From Stemphylium vesicarium (Eukaryota; Ascomycota; Dothideomycetes; Pleosporales; Pleosporaceae), in contig QXCR01000184.1 of NCBI GenBank assembly GCA_004380135.1, forward strand, positions 1-50,940: 50,940 bases of DNA, given 5' to 3'. The notes under the pieces are model-generated. The model was not told where the DNA came from. It was given only the letters and a program-made list of their open reading frames with translations, and did not search any database. How positions within the stretch are numbered: position 1 is the first letter of the stretch; every line of letters starts with the position of its first letter. The position numbers were made by a program, and so were the translations under genes. This document shows positions 31,929 to 42,362 of the stretch, in pieces.

Positions 31929-33031
31929 GGTGAGGGGTTGTTGGGGCGATGAGTGGACGGTTTGACATTCTTTGACTACATTACCTTTTCTTGTGTATAC
32001 CCTTTTTTTCTTTCTTAATGCCGGGGGAAATGAGAGGCGGAGAGCAGAACTTTGACACGACAGACTGTCGCTTTTCTTTGACTTTTTTTTATTTTGTACA
32101 GTACGAGATTAGATACCCATCACAGCACATCGCTCTTTCTTATTTATCCATGGTGGAATACTACTGTTGTTGAGCACTTTCTTCCTCGCGGTAATTGGAT
32201 GTGGGCTTCAACGTGACATGTTTCTCGAAAATAGGATAACGCGTGGGATGCCGACGATGCGTGGGGCTTGGCGCGCGCACTTGATGGTGTTGGTGTTGAG
32301 GCTGGTCGATATTTAGCCCCCCTCCCCAAACCGCGGGTACCAGCACCTTCGGGGCCCATTTTACCCAATTGTCCTGACAGCAAATCCCACGTCATGCCCA
32401 TAATGCGACACGCGCTGTCGGAGAAAAGGTTAAATATCCGGCTCTAGTCCGATTCACGACTTGAGCCTCAGACAATACTCCCCTCTACCTCTCTTCTCCG
32501 TTTCGGCCGCGGCGCCGATCCCGGCCTCACGATAGCCGCCCGGAAGAATTACATTGTGCTGCTGCTTGTTTTTCTCTTCCTGACCGGGTAAGAAGAGACT
32601 TTTAAAATGGCGACATGGCTGTCGGCGCACTGTGATCCGTGGTGCGGTCGTTCTCGGCGCATGGCGGATGTTGGAGGGGAGAGAATCTCCAAGGCAAGAG
32701 GGTTAGTAAGGGACAGTCAGTTGGACGCGTCCAGGTCCGGCGAACGAGCGATATAGATCCATGTCAATTAGCAGGCGTTGCAGCTTACTCAGTAATCGCG
32801 TCGCTCCGGAATGGGAACTGGCAGTCACCGAGAGTGCAGGTGCGGCGACTGATTGATGTAATCGGGCTTCTCAAGCCCCCACTAAACGTCCACTTTGGCG
32901 CATCATACGTGAGGCGGCCATGACGGCTTAGCAACCCCACTATCCTACAAAACCTAAACACCGCTCTCGTAGTTCCTCTCCTACGAACTTTCCTTCTTCA
33001 ATCTTTTTTCCACATCGACAGTCTGCCCATC
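31929..33031. other. Intergenic: 3' flank of CFEM-like gene and transketolase promoter
   Basis: 1.1 kb between tandem plus-strand genes. The last 130 nt before 33032 are CT-rich, as in many strongly expressed fungal promoters. No gene or RNA is recognised. Confidence 0.5.
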
Positions 33032-35614
33032 ATGCCGTACGGAAAGACTGATGAGCTCGCCATCAACACCATCCGCACCCTTGCGGTACGTTCCTTTCCC
33101 TGCTGCCCTTTTATCGCTGCTGCTGTTGTTGTGCTGCCCCACCATCATCTACAGCTTGTTGGTGCTGGTGCTGGCTGCCCCGCTGCCCGCAAGCTTCTTC
33201 GTCCCAACAAGTTTCGACCAGACGTGTTTCTGGAGATGTACAGAGGAATTAATTGCTGACCTTGTTCGCGTCTTTTCACAGGTGGATGCCACATTCCAGG
33301 CCAACTCGGGTCACCCGGGTGCGCCCATGGGTATGGCCCCGGTGGCCCACGTCGTGTTCAACAAGTTCATGACTTTCAACCCCAAGAACCCCAGCTGGAT
33401 TAACCGCGACCGCTTCGTCCTCTCGTACGTACCTTTTTCTGGGTTTTCTACACATCCAATGGCAGACGCGCACTGTAGGCGATGATCAGCGCGATTTCTC
33501 AGGAGGCAGTTCGGATGAATTGCGTAGCATTGAAATGGCAGCTGTTTCTGTAACAGCCTGAATTGAAGTCGATTCACAACCATTGCAGCTGCTAACTTTG
33601 CGCTTAGCAACGGTCACGGATGCATGCTCCAGTATGCTCTGATCCACCTTTTCGGCTACAATGTCAGCATTGACGACCTGAAGGCGTTCCGTGTAAGTAA
33701 AAACTATAACTCCGCAAGACTGATTACTGACCTTTTCACAGCAAGTTGACAGCATCACCCCCGGTCACCCCGAATCCCACGATACCCCCGGTATCGAGGT
33801 CACCACTGGTCCTCTCGGCCAGGGTTTCGCCAACGCCGTCGGTCTCGCCATCGCTGAGAAGCACACCGCGGCCGTCTTCAACAAGCCCAACTTTGAGCTG
33901 ATCAACAACCACGTCTACATGTTCTTCGGTGATGGCTGCGCCATGGAGGGTATTGCCAGCGAGGCCGCTTCAATGGCTGGTCACTTGAAGCTCGGAAACC
34001 TCATTGCCATCTACGATGACAACCACATCTCCATTGGTAAGTTTTAGTCTGGGAAAAATTGACATAGATCTAACGCATTTCAGACGGTGACACCAAGTGC
34101 GCCTTCACTGAGGATGTCTCCAAGCGCTTCGAGTCCTACGGCTGGCACGTCCAGCACGTCCCCGAGGGTGACTCCGACCTCGAGGGCATCGAGAAGGCCA
34201 TCGCCGAAGCCAAGAAGGTCACCGACAAGCCCTCGATGATTAAGCTCACCACCACCATCGGTTTCGGTTCCGTCCTCCAGGGCACCGGCGGTGTCCACGG
34301 CAACCCCCTCAAGGCCGACGACTGCAAGCAGGTCAAGGAGAAGTTCGGCTTCGACCCCGAGAAGATGTTCGATGTCCCCCAGGAGGTCTACGACATGTAC
34401 CACAAGCACGCCGCCGAGGGTGCCGCTGCTGAGGAGGAGTGGAACAAGCTCTTCCAGAAGTACGGCCAGGAGCACAAGGAGCTCCACGCTGACCTTGCCC
34501 GCCGTATCTCTGGCGAGCTTCCCGAGGGCTGGCAAAAGTCCCTTCCCACATACAAGCCCACCGACGCCGCTATTGCCTCAAGAAAGCTTTCCGAAGCCTG
34601 CCTCGAGGCCATCCACGACGTCATCCCCGAGCTTCTCTCCGGATCTGCCGATCTGACTGGCTCCAACAACACCAGGTGGAAGAAGGCCGTCGACTTCCAG
34701 CCCCCTGAGCTTGGTATTGGTGAGTGGTCTGGCCGATACCTGAGATATGGTGTCCGTGAGCACGCCATGGCTGCCGTCATGAACGGTATGTCCGCGTACG
34801 GCACTATCATCCCCGCCGGTGGTACTTTCCTCAACTTCATGTCATACGCCGCCGGTGCCGCCCGTCTCTCTTCCCTCTCACACCAGCGCGTCATCTACGT
34901 CGCTACCCACGACTCCATCGGTCTTGGTGAGGACGGCCCCACCCACCAGCCTATCGAGACTCTCGCCCACTTCCGCGCTCTGCCCAACATGATGGTCTGG
35001 CGCCCAGCCGACGGAAACGAGTGCTCTGCTGCTTACTACATGGCTCTTACCTCCAAGGGTACGCCATCCATCCTTGCCCTTACTCGCCAGAACCTGCCCC
35101 AGCTTGAGGGCTCAACGCTCGAGAAGGCCATCAAGGGAGGTTACGTCGCCCTTGAGGACAAGGACGCCCAGATCACCCTCGTCTCCACTGGTTCCGAGGT
35201 TTCCCTCTGCCTTGAGGCCGTCAAGACTCTCAAGGAACAGGGCATCACCGCCCGTGTCGCCTCCCTGCCTTGCTTCGAGGTCTTTGACGCACAAGACAAG
35301 GACTACAAGATGTCGGTCATCCCTGCTGGCATCCCCTCCCTCAGTGTTGAGGTCATGTCCACCATGGGCTGGGAGAAGTACTCTCATGAGCAGTTCGGTC
35401 TGAACCGCTTCGGTGCTTCTGGCCCATACAAGGAGGTTTACAAGGTAAGAATTGACAGGTTCCTGATGAAAGTAACAAGCACTAATGCCCATTACAGAAG
35501 TTCGAGTTCACCCCCGAGGGGATTGCCAAGCGTGCTAAGGCTACCATTGACTTCTACAAGGAGGTCAAGCCTCTGCGATCTCCTCTCGACCGTGCTTTCC
35601 AGCAGCTCATCTAA
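33032..35614 (+). CDS. TKL1: Transketolase
   Basis: Thiamine-diphosphate enzyme of the non-oxidative pentose phosphate pathway. It moves two-carbon units from ketose to aldose phosphates in the cytosol. Exons: 33032-33085, 33282-33424, 33608-33692, 33742-34036, 34084-35444 and 35498-35614 (2055 nt, 684 aa, exact family length). Diagnostic segments: SGHPGAPMGMAP, GPLGQGFANAVG, the cofactor/metal motif starting GDG and ending DDN (GDGCAMEGIA...AIYDDN), DVVREHA-type region YGVREHAM, the catalytic-glutamate segment GLGEDGPTHQPIE, and the pyrimidine-domain RPADGNE. The first two introns (196 and 183 nt) are much longer than the other three (47-53 nt). The strong GC3 bias in exon 5 suggests high expression. 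The TKL1 symbol is by family name. Confidence 0.98.
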
Positions 35615-36078
35615 GCGTTTCTGTAGCGTAAGATTTGTTTTCTGGGAGTGGTTGAAAGTTCGAAGCATCGCCTTTGGCTTGTGATGAGTGACGAAATTTA
35701 ATAAGCGGCAGCCCGCTTCAGCGAGGGGAAGATATTGCCCGGATATATAGAATTCGATTCCCTTTTGAACAAAATGGATGTACAAGACGTGATGTTGTAG
35801 ATGTGTCATAGAAAGAAGATGCGGTTTCAATTTCAGAGAGGCCTGCTGATGCTTAATGCTGCCCATGTTGTCAAGTAGTGCGTGAAAAAGGCGAGTCCAG
35901 TTTTATGCCGTATAAAATGAGCAAGACTAGCCTCAGTACGTGGCGTGAGTAGTATTCAAGATAATAAGTTATAGTGGTGGGGTCTGCGGGATGATCGGCG
36001 GGCGCGCTCTCCTCGGCTCCGGCGCCGCATTGACAACTTTTTGCGACATCATCGCCCGCATCACAACCCATAGCAAGG
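35615..36078. other. Intergenic: transketolase 3' flank
   Basis: 464 nt between tandem plus-strand genes. It holds the transketolase 3' untranslated region and the short promoter of the Sam35-like gene. Nothing else is seen. Confidence 0.5.
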
Positions 36079-37097
36079 ATGTCGCACTCCAGCAGAAGCA
36101 ATGTTACTGCTACCAGTAGTAGACAACAACCGCCTTCCAGCAGCATCTTCTCCGTCCCCGCGCCGATAAAACAACTCTTCGACCAATTCCCACTCCTCAC
36201 ATACCCCGTCAACGAATTTCCGCAACGAGTACCCCAACACGGCAATGCACACGTGCTATACGTCTTTAGTACAGACCAAGGCGCTCTTCAAGGCGCGCCC
36301 TCATATAATCCAGCATGCTTGAAATGGCAGGTGCGAATATACCCGTACCCTACATACCCTGGTACACAGACTGATGATTGCATAGGCCTACCTCAAGTTC
36401 TCCAAGATACCCTTCCGAATCGCTTCGGCAAATAATCATGCATCACCAAGCGGCTCGCTCCCCTTCCTGATCCCCTCCTCATCGCCCAACACATCCAAGC
36501 AAGCGCCGCCGATTCCCTCGAGCAAACTGCAGCGCTGGGCCGTGAACAACAGCGACAAGGCGATTGAAGAGCCGGGAGATTTGCGATACGAAGCGTATTT
36601 GAGTCTGTTGGATCACCGGATACGACGAGCCTGGGTAAGCTTCACTATAAAGTAGTAACTTGAGCATGAGCTTGAATGCTAATATGGGAATCTAGCTCTA
36701 CACGGTCTACCTCTCCCCCAACACCACCACCCTCGCCGAACCCCTCTACATCCTCCCCACATCACGCAACCCGTTTGTCCGCCTCAGCATAGCGCGCGAC
36801 CTGCGTGCTGCCGCCGAAGCCGAACTACTCAAGTATTCGACTGTGATCAACGACGAGACGCTGTTCAACCAGGCCGATGAGGCGTTCGCGGCGCTGGAGA
36901 AGCTGTTAGGGGACGATGAATGGTTCTTTGGCGCGCAGAGACCCGGGTTGTTCGATGCGAGTGTTTTCGCGTATACGCATTTGTTGCTGGATGAGGGGTT
37001 GGGGAGGGGTTGGGTGGATGGCAGGTTGAGGGAGAGAGTGTTGGGGAGGAAGGGGTTGGTGGAGCATCGGGCGAGGGTGCTTGGGGGATGGTTTTGA
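36079..37097 (+). CDS. SAM35: Sam35/metaxin-like mitochondrial outer-membrane assembly protein
   Basis: Probable peripheral subunit of the mitochondrial sorting and assembly machinery, which inserts beta-barrel proteins; in yeast Sam35 reads the beta-signal. Exons: 36079-36330, 36386-36634 and 36696-37097 (903 nt, 300 aa). The N-terminal IFSVPAPIKQLFDQFPLLTYP and CLKWQAYLKF open a thioredoxin-like metaxin N domain. The NNHASPSGSLPFLIP segment is the GST-type substrate loop. A GST-C-like helical domain follows, with ALEKLLGDDEWFFG and PGLFDASVFAYTHLLLDE, a strong metaxin signature. There is no C-terminal membrane anchor, which fits Sam35 better than Sam37. All introns are phase 0 and 55-61 nt. 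The Sam35 label over a generic metaxin is my inference. Confidence 0.8.
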
Positions 37098-37667
37098 TGG
37101 GCTGGGCAGCGCAGGGAAAGTTTGTAGGCTTTGTTTGTAATACAAGAACTAAGATGAGGATGATGAATAGCTGTGCTAGGAAAGTTGGCTGGATAAAGCA
37201 TAGATTGAATCTAGAAAAACGCGTGAGACGCGTCAACTTGTGAGCGCGAATACCATGCCATGGGGAAGCATCGAATTGTTAAACAGCATCTAGACTTTGT
37301 TCTCTGGACGCTGCTACGACTAGTGCCAATGTTTAGCGCCACGGCTTGGATCGGGATGCACGTGTGAGTCACGCATGCTACGGTAGCCTAGCCTGGGTCC
37401 GACAACGACATGTTTGCCTAATCGGGTAATGCTGTTTACAAGCATGGGCGCGTTGAGTACCTAGGTAGGGTATCTAGGGCGTGGAGGGAATTGTATATAT
37501 GAACGTCTGAACCAGAGCCTGAGAGAAAAAAAAAAGCGGTTCGTTCATCCATCACACACGACGGCCCACCCGTTACTACAGTTAAAACAACAACAACAAC
37601 TTACTCGACAATTGACTCGACAGCAGTGTCACTACTGAAAGAGTAAAGACAAGAAGGGAAGGGAAAG
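37098..37667. other. Intergenic: methyltransferase promoter
   Basis: 570 nt. It contains a third copy of the palindrome TACCTAGGTA (37458-37467), 200 nt upstream of the methyltransferase ATG, but without the flanking blocks of the other two copies. An A-run and CAA repeats lie in the leader. Confidence 0.5.
37458..37467. repeat. Palindrome TACCTAGGTA, third copy
   Basis: Perfect 10-nt palindrome about 200 nt upstream of the methyltransferase start codon. Confidence 0.6.
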
Positions 37668-38786
37668 ATGACACAACCAACATCTGTTGATATGACATTC
37701 GATACTTCTCTCGTCGACGTCAATCCTCCTCCTCCTCCTCCTCCTCCTCCTCCTCCTCCAGTTGGCAACACGGATAACACCACCACAAATACAAACGTCA
37801 CTGCACCATACCCTTCCCCTACCACAGGCGATGCAATGCCGCCACCATCAACTTCACTACCCACGAACAACGGAAACGCAAACGCAAACGGAAACGGTAC
37901 CGCAAAGCAAAAGCAAAAGGCAACAATCCAACACCTCACCACCCAAACCACATACGATGCCTGGGCCGAAGTCTATGATTCCGACGGCAACATGCTGCAG
38001 GCGATTGACGATGCGGAGATGGAGGAGCTGCTTCCGCGGTTCTTGGGCCTGGTGCAAAGCAGCGTTTTAGACGAACAAGGAAAAGAGTTACGCGTCCTGG
38101 ATCTCGGATGCGGGACTGGGAGGAATACAGCCAAGTTGGTGGGGTATGCTTGGGAGAAGGGCGGCGGAGAAGCAGATAGGAAGCCAAAAGTGGAAGTTGT
38201 AGGTGTGGATTTCTCACGGGGAATGATTGAGGTTGCGAGACGGAAACTCGCGGCTTTTCTCTCACCATCTACCACCACTGCATCCGACGAGGAAGACGCA
38301 AGTAAGACGGGAAGAAAAGGCGTAGGACTGAGGTTGGAACACTGCGATTGCTTCCCTCCCCCCTCTCCATCCAACACACCCTTCCCCTCCCACCCCGAAT
38401 TCCACATCACGTCCCTCCCCCCCTCCAACGCCATAATCAGCACCCTGGTCCTCGAACACATCCCCCTACCCCTCTTCTTCACCACCCTCTCCTCTCTCCT
38501 CCTGCCTCCCCGTGGTCTCGCGCTTATAACAAACATGCACGCCGACATGGGCTCGCGCAGCCAAGCCGGGTTCGTCAACAGCGAGGGGATCAAAATCCGG
38601 GGCACGAGCTTTGTGTATACAGTGGATGAGATGCTGGAGCAGGCGGGGAAGGCGGGGTTTGAGGTGCTGGAGGTGAAGGAGAGGGAGGTGCGGGGGAGCG
38701 ATTTGGAGACGGGGGTGGTTGGGGCGAGGGGAGCGAAGTGGGTTGGTGTCAGGGTTTGGGTGGGGGTTGTGGTTAGGAGAGTTTGA
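37668..38786 (+). CDS. Class I SAM-dependent methyltransferase, polyproline leader
   Basis: A single exon, 372 aa. Residues 1-95 are low complexity: a run of 12 prolines coded by CCT repeats (37725-37760), then Asn/Thr/Pro-rich sequence and a Lys-rich patch. The catalytic Rossmann domain begins at TTYDAWAEVYDSDGN. It shows motif I VLDLGCGTGRNTAKL, post-I VVGVDFSRGMIEVARRKL, and motifs LEHCDCF and STLVLEHIPLPLFF, with NMHADMGSRSQAGFV and the strand pair near the end. This is the COQ5/UbiE-like Methyltransf_11/25 group, small-molecule type; the substrate is unknown. The C-terminal 50 codons switch to very G-rich codon use. There is no transit peptide, so a COQ5 role is unlikely. Confidence 0.85.
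   Translation: MTQPTSVDMTFDTSLVDVNPPPPPPPPPPPPVGNTDNTTTNTNVTAPYPSPTTGDAMPPPSTSLPTNNGNANANGNGTAKQKQKATIQHLTTQTTYDAWAEVYDSDGNMLQAIDDAEMEELLPRFLGLVQSSVLDEQGKELRVLDLGCGTGRNTAKLVGYAWEKGGGEADRKPKVEVVGVDFSRGMIEVARRKLAAFLSPSTTTASDEEDASKTGRKGVGLRLEHCDCFPPPSPSNTPFPSHPEFHITSLPPSNAIISTLVLEHIPLPLFFTTLSSLLLPPRGLALITNMHADMGSRSQAGFVNSEGIKIRGTSFVYTVDEMLEQAGKAGFEVLEVKEREVRGSDLETGVVGARGAKWVGVRVWVGVVVRRV
37725..37760 (+). repeat. In-frame CCT microsatellite coding for 12 prolines
   Basis: Eleven CCT units and one final CCA inside the methyltransferase frame. Confidence 0.9.
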
Positions 38787-39157
38787 GGGAGGGGGGCTAT
38801 GATGGGGTGTATATCTCTGACATAGGGGTTGTTGTTGTTGTTGTTGTCTTAGTCTACGGTCTAGGGGGAAGAGTGCAATTGGAAGGATTAATTCGCGTGG
38901 GGAGAAGAAAAAGGGGATCTATGTATGACACAACATTACAATTTGACGGAAAAGAAAAGAACAGAATTCCATTTATACACTTCGTGCCACATTTCCAGTC
39001 TCCCGCCACCGCAATGTTGGCTCAAAAAACCCTCTCTCTCACCTGTGTCTGTGCCGTCGTTTCCAAAACTTTAGCCCCAACATCCGTATCCGTATCTGTA
39101 TTTCCCCTGTTTCCGAACGCAAAATCTCTCTCTCATCGGGTATGTCTGTCGAATCAA
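38787..39157. other. Intergenic between convergent frames
   Basis: 370 nt holding the methyltransferase 3' flank with a short GTT repeat near 38.83 kb. No gene is seen. Confidence 0.5.
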
Positions 39158-39580
39158 CTACTTCGTAGGTCGTGTCTGTGATGACGAAGGCTCCGGGTTC
39201 AACATCGTGTCTATACCCTGGCGTTCAGTTGGCGGGCGTGATGGTCCCGAGACAGGTGCAGGTGCAGATGCCGATGCAGTAGGTTGAGCGTCTCCTGAGG
39301 GATTTAGGAGGTCATCTAGGCCGAGTCTCCTTGCTGGTACCTCTGCTGATTCCGTTGCTGCCTCCTGAGCCTGCGACGTTGTAGCGGGCCTTTGTGCCTC
39401 AGGTTCCTCTGTAGGTGTGGGGGGCGTTTGTTTCTTGTTGGAAAGGATTCGCTGTTCCCAATACATTCCGTAATAGTGTTTTTGCATCTTGTTCATTTCG
39501 TCCATGTACATTTCGGAAAGGTGTAATGGATGTGTTTCGGGCGAATCGTCCAGACTAGGCTGGTAAATGGGTCTCCACAT
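39158..39580 (-). CDS. Small orphan protein with paired LLNP motifs
   Basis: 140 residues from ATG 39580; I do not recognise the family. It starts MWRPIYQPSLD, continues through a charged helical part (SEMYMDEMNKMQKHYYGMYW), then a Pro/Thr/Glu/Ala-rich disordered part. It ends with two related short motifs, RLGLDDLLNP and RQGIDTMLNP, of the LLNP type often seen in fungal transcriptional regulators. The frame stays open upstream to an acceptor-like TTTTCCAG, with DCIRSGGDITENEFP before the Met, so an earlier exon is possible in the AT-rich core. Its first 33 coding nt lie in the left arm of the 129-bp inverted duplication. The coding look of the C-terminal half supports a real gene, but transcription is unproven. 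Confidence 0.5.
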   Translation of the reverse strand: MWRPIYQPSLDDSPETHPLHLSEMYMDEMNKMQKHYYGMYWEQRILSNKKQTPPTPTEEPEAQRPATTSQAQEAATESAEVPARRLGLDDLLNPSGDAQPTASASAPAPVSGPSRPPTERQGIDTMLNPEPSSSQTRPTK

Positions 39581-39676
39581 CGGGAACTCATTTTCCGTGA
39601 TATCTCCACCACTTCTTATGCAATCTGGAAAATGAATAGCTTATATTATAGCTAGAATCTAGATCTATATCTTATA
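39548..39676 (-). repeat. Inverted duplication, left arm (129 bp)
   Basis: Read on the minus strand, this arm equals 39812-39940 on the plus strand without gaps and with three mismatches in 129 nt (about 98% identity). It contains the start of the orphan ORF and its upstream acceptor-like TTTTCCAG. Confidence 0.9.
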
Positions 39677-39811
39677 CATAGAATATTTTTACCTAGCTAG
39701 GATAGCTAGCTAGATATCTTAGATCGGAGCAAAATGAGGAGACCCAACTCTTAGCAACGTAGGTTAGCTAATAACTTTCCACCTATTAGATTTAGAGAAA
39801 GACTTCCTATT
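39677..39811. other. AT-rich core between inverted arms
   Basis: A 135-nt spacer rich in TAGCTAG and TAGAT words, much more AT-rich than the surrounding genes. It has no coding frame. Confidence 0.7.
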
Positions 39812-39940
39812 TATAAGATATAGATCTAGATTTTAGCTATGATATAAGCTATTCATTGTCCAGATTGCATAAGAAGTGGTGGAGATATCACGGAAAATGA
39901 GTTCCCGATGTGGAGACCCATTTACCAGCCTAGTCTGGAC
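39812..39940 (+). repeat. Inverted duplication, right arm (129 bp)
   Basis: The mirror copy of the left arm. Mismatches are a T/C, a G/A and a G/T in the outer 60 nt next to the core. The rest, including the MWRPIYQPSLD coding part, is identical. Confidence 0.9.
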
Positions 39941-40180
39941 AACCTTGACACAATCTTGGCCCAGACCATTCCACCACAGCTGCCCCTGCCTCAGAAACAA
40001 ACCTCGCGTATGGATGGTCTTGCGGTTTGTTCCACGCCTCGTTATACAGGGCATAGTTGCGTGTACCGCAAATTCTGCAGTACTCACGGTGTTAAGGCTT
40101 CGGCGTGGTTTTTTCGATGGTTTCAGACGTTTTGTTATGATTGTCTTCGACGACGTTATGTGTGGCTGTTAATATTGTAA
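39908..40180 (+). CDS. Possible second short ORF fused to the right arm
   Basis: A 90-residue frame that repeats the first 11 residues of the orphan protein (MWRPIYQPSLD) and then diverges into NLDTILAQTIPPQLPLPQKQ. This is followed by a Cys/Arg/Trp-rich stretch without a known motif. Either the duplicated arm was pasted beside unrelated DNA, giving a chance fusion, or this is a diverged paralogue facing away from the first. The early Gln/Pro part looks protein-like; the rest does not. Treat it as a candidate only. Confidence 0.25.
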   Translation: MWRPIYQPSLDNLDTILAQTIPPQLPLPQKQTSRMDGLAVCSTPRYTGHSCVYRKFCSTHGVKASAWFFRWFQTFCYDCLRRRYVWLLIL

Positions 40181-41316
40181 AGCGTCTTTGATAGAAACAG
40201 TGAACTGTGTACGTGTGGGGATCTAAAGAAAGAAGTGTAAAGGTCTCTGGAGCAGATTTTATACTTGCGACGCGTCGTTCTCTTTCAAAGACTCCTTGCC
40301 CATGTGCCCATGAGATGTGACTGTAGACACTATCATAATCAGAAGCAGTCATCTATGCATGATTGCATTCACCTTAGTGTATAAGAGTCTGATAGTCAGA
40401 GACATCGTGACTTTAACCCAAGCGCATACTCTTCAGCCCAAGGTTGAACATTGCTCGTCAGCCTCTCTCCACGCAGTCAAACATGGCGTTTCATCGCTTT
40501 CAGACCCTTAAATATGCTCTCAAATCGCAGTCAGAGCGCATTCCGGGGTACCGTTGGGGAATGCATGTTCGTCCTGTTGGTGATGCAATCGGAATGCGTG
40601 ACGATCTCGATTTCCCGTTGGCAGTGGATCATCGATGCCACGACGGAGAGCAGTCCTAGATTCCCTGTTACTCATTAGCCTTCTGAAGAGAGACTCACAT
40701 ATATGACAGTTGTTAGGCTAGGAAGATAAGTTGCTGAAAGGAGATTGCAGTCCGTCTCAGGTATTCGTGCGATGACTATGATTAGCACTTGTGTAGCACC
40801 GCTTGATCCAAACCTGTATGACAGTGACAGTGTGTAATTCAGTCATATATAACTATTGCGCCATGCCATAATTATGGTCATAGATTCACCATGCCTCTTC
40901 TTACATGTGTACATGTGTTGCGGAGTCGGAGAGTATTGGTCAAGATCAGTTCGGCGTATAGTCGGAGAGCAAAACACGTGTTATCCGACCAATAAGGATG
41001 TCGTCAAGAGCCCGACTTTACTTCGCCAATGAACATCTTTGCGTAGAAAGCCGTCAGGTGTTTGTAGAGACGTCTCGGCTTTTGCTTCCCTTCGAGGTAG
41101 CGCAGGGTCTCGCCGTTACCCAATCATAAGTCATCATGACGTCAACCGCTGTTCATGCTCCGAAGCAGTGGATCTTCCAACTTTGCCGCTGAATGATAGA
41201 CGGCGACTATATCGGCGACTTTACTGACTGTTGAACTTGAAAACAACCAGATCAAAGGTCCTTCAACAGCCAAATCACCTATTGAACATCAATCCTTCCT
41301 AGTAGTACATGTCAAG
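40181..41316. other. Intergenic: 3' of right arm to OBAP gene
   Basis: About 1.1 kb, AT-rich at first. A 58-codon plus frame at 40484 (MAFHRFQTLKYALKSQ) is the only protein-like piece; it lacks any family support. The right end is the promoter of the OBAP gene. Confidence 0.45.
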
Positions 41317-42107
41317 ATGGACTCTCTTCCCGTGTCCAACAAAACCGCTGGTGAGCCAGAGAGTACACACAACAGCACGCTTGAAACCGGTGCTGGAATG
41401 ACTCAGGTAAGATTGAATATACCGATATACCCAAACCACTCTACTAACTTGCATAGAACTTCGCTCCCGTAAAGCGAGTATGCGCACACCTCAACGCCTT
41501 CCACGCCTACGCCCACGACCCCAAGCGCGACGCGGTAGAAGCAAACCACTACTGCGCGCACCTCAACGACGAAGTCCGACAATGCATTCTCTACGACTCA
41601 CCCGAGCCAGGAGCGCGAATCATCGGCATTGGTAAGAAGCATCACGTTACCTCACAAGCACACTACTAAACTAACCCACCACCAGAATACATGATCTCGC
41701 CCAGACTTTACAGCACACTGCCCGCCTCTGAGCAAAAACTCTGGCACTCCCATGCCTTCGAAGTGAAATCTGGGATGCTAATCATGCCATGTCCGACGGG
41801 TGTCCCGGAAGCCGCGTGGGAAGTAGCCGAGAACCGAGAGATGGAAGAGGTCGTTGAGTTGTATGGGAAAATTTATCATCTCTGGCAGACGGACCGTGGG
41901 GACAAGTTGCCGCTGGGGCCGCCGCAGTTGATGACGAGTTATACGGCCGAGGACCAGATGCCGGGGTTTGAAGAGAGGGTCAAGGAGCGGGATCAGCGGT
42001 TTGGCAGTGATTACAGGAGGAAGAGGGAAGTTAGGGAGTATATTGAGGTGCCGGAGATACATGAGAATGCGGACGCGGCGTGGGCGAAGGGTGGGGTTGG
42101 TCATTGA
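41317..42107 (+). CDS. OBAP family protein (DUF1264)
   Basis: A fungal member of the oil-body-associated protein family, first named in plant seeds; its molecular role in fungi is unknown. Exons: 41317-41406, 41457-41631 and 41686-42107 (687 nt, 228 aa, normal). Core segments: HLNAFHAYAHDPKRDAVEANHYC, LNDEVRQCILYDSP, ARIIGIEYMISPRLYSTLP, EQKLWHSHAFEVKSGMLIMP, MEEVVELYGKIYHLWQTDRG and GPPQLMTSYTA. The conserved His/Tyr/Cys in NHYCAHLN and the WHSHxFEV motif are intact. The first exon is a short Ser/Thr-rich leader. Introns are 50 and 54 nt with CTAAC branches. The 3' end converges on the NOPCHAP1-like gene 255 nt away. Confidence 0.9.
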
Positions 42108-42362
42108 GTAGAGCTTGCGAAGAAGATAGCGGGCGGCGTTGACGGATTCAGTATGCATGTTACATGGACTTGTTGGAGGTGTGGGACGAAAAAGGTGGCA
42201 AGCGTGAATGCGCGGTTCGTTTGAGCATACATAGGCATTATGGGTATCATGTTTCTCTCCTCCACTCTTTCTCATCAAATAGCCGTATATCATCCAGACC
42301 TCTTCCTGACATACCACCCAAAAAAAGATGCCAGCGCGTTTCGAAGTAGTCATGTCATCTCA

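Noticed and set aside
33051..33485. 144-codon frame over transketolase exons 1-3
   Set aside because: It reads through introns 1 and 2, which have clean splice sites; the family alignment fixes the spliced frame.
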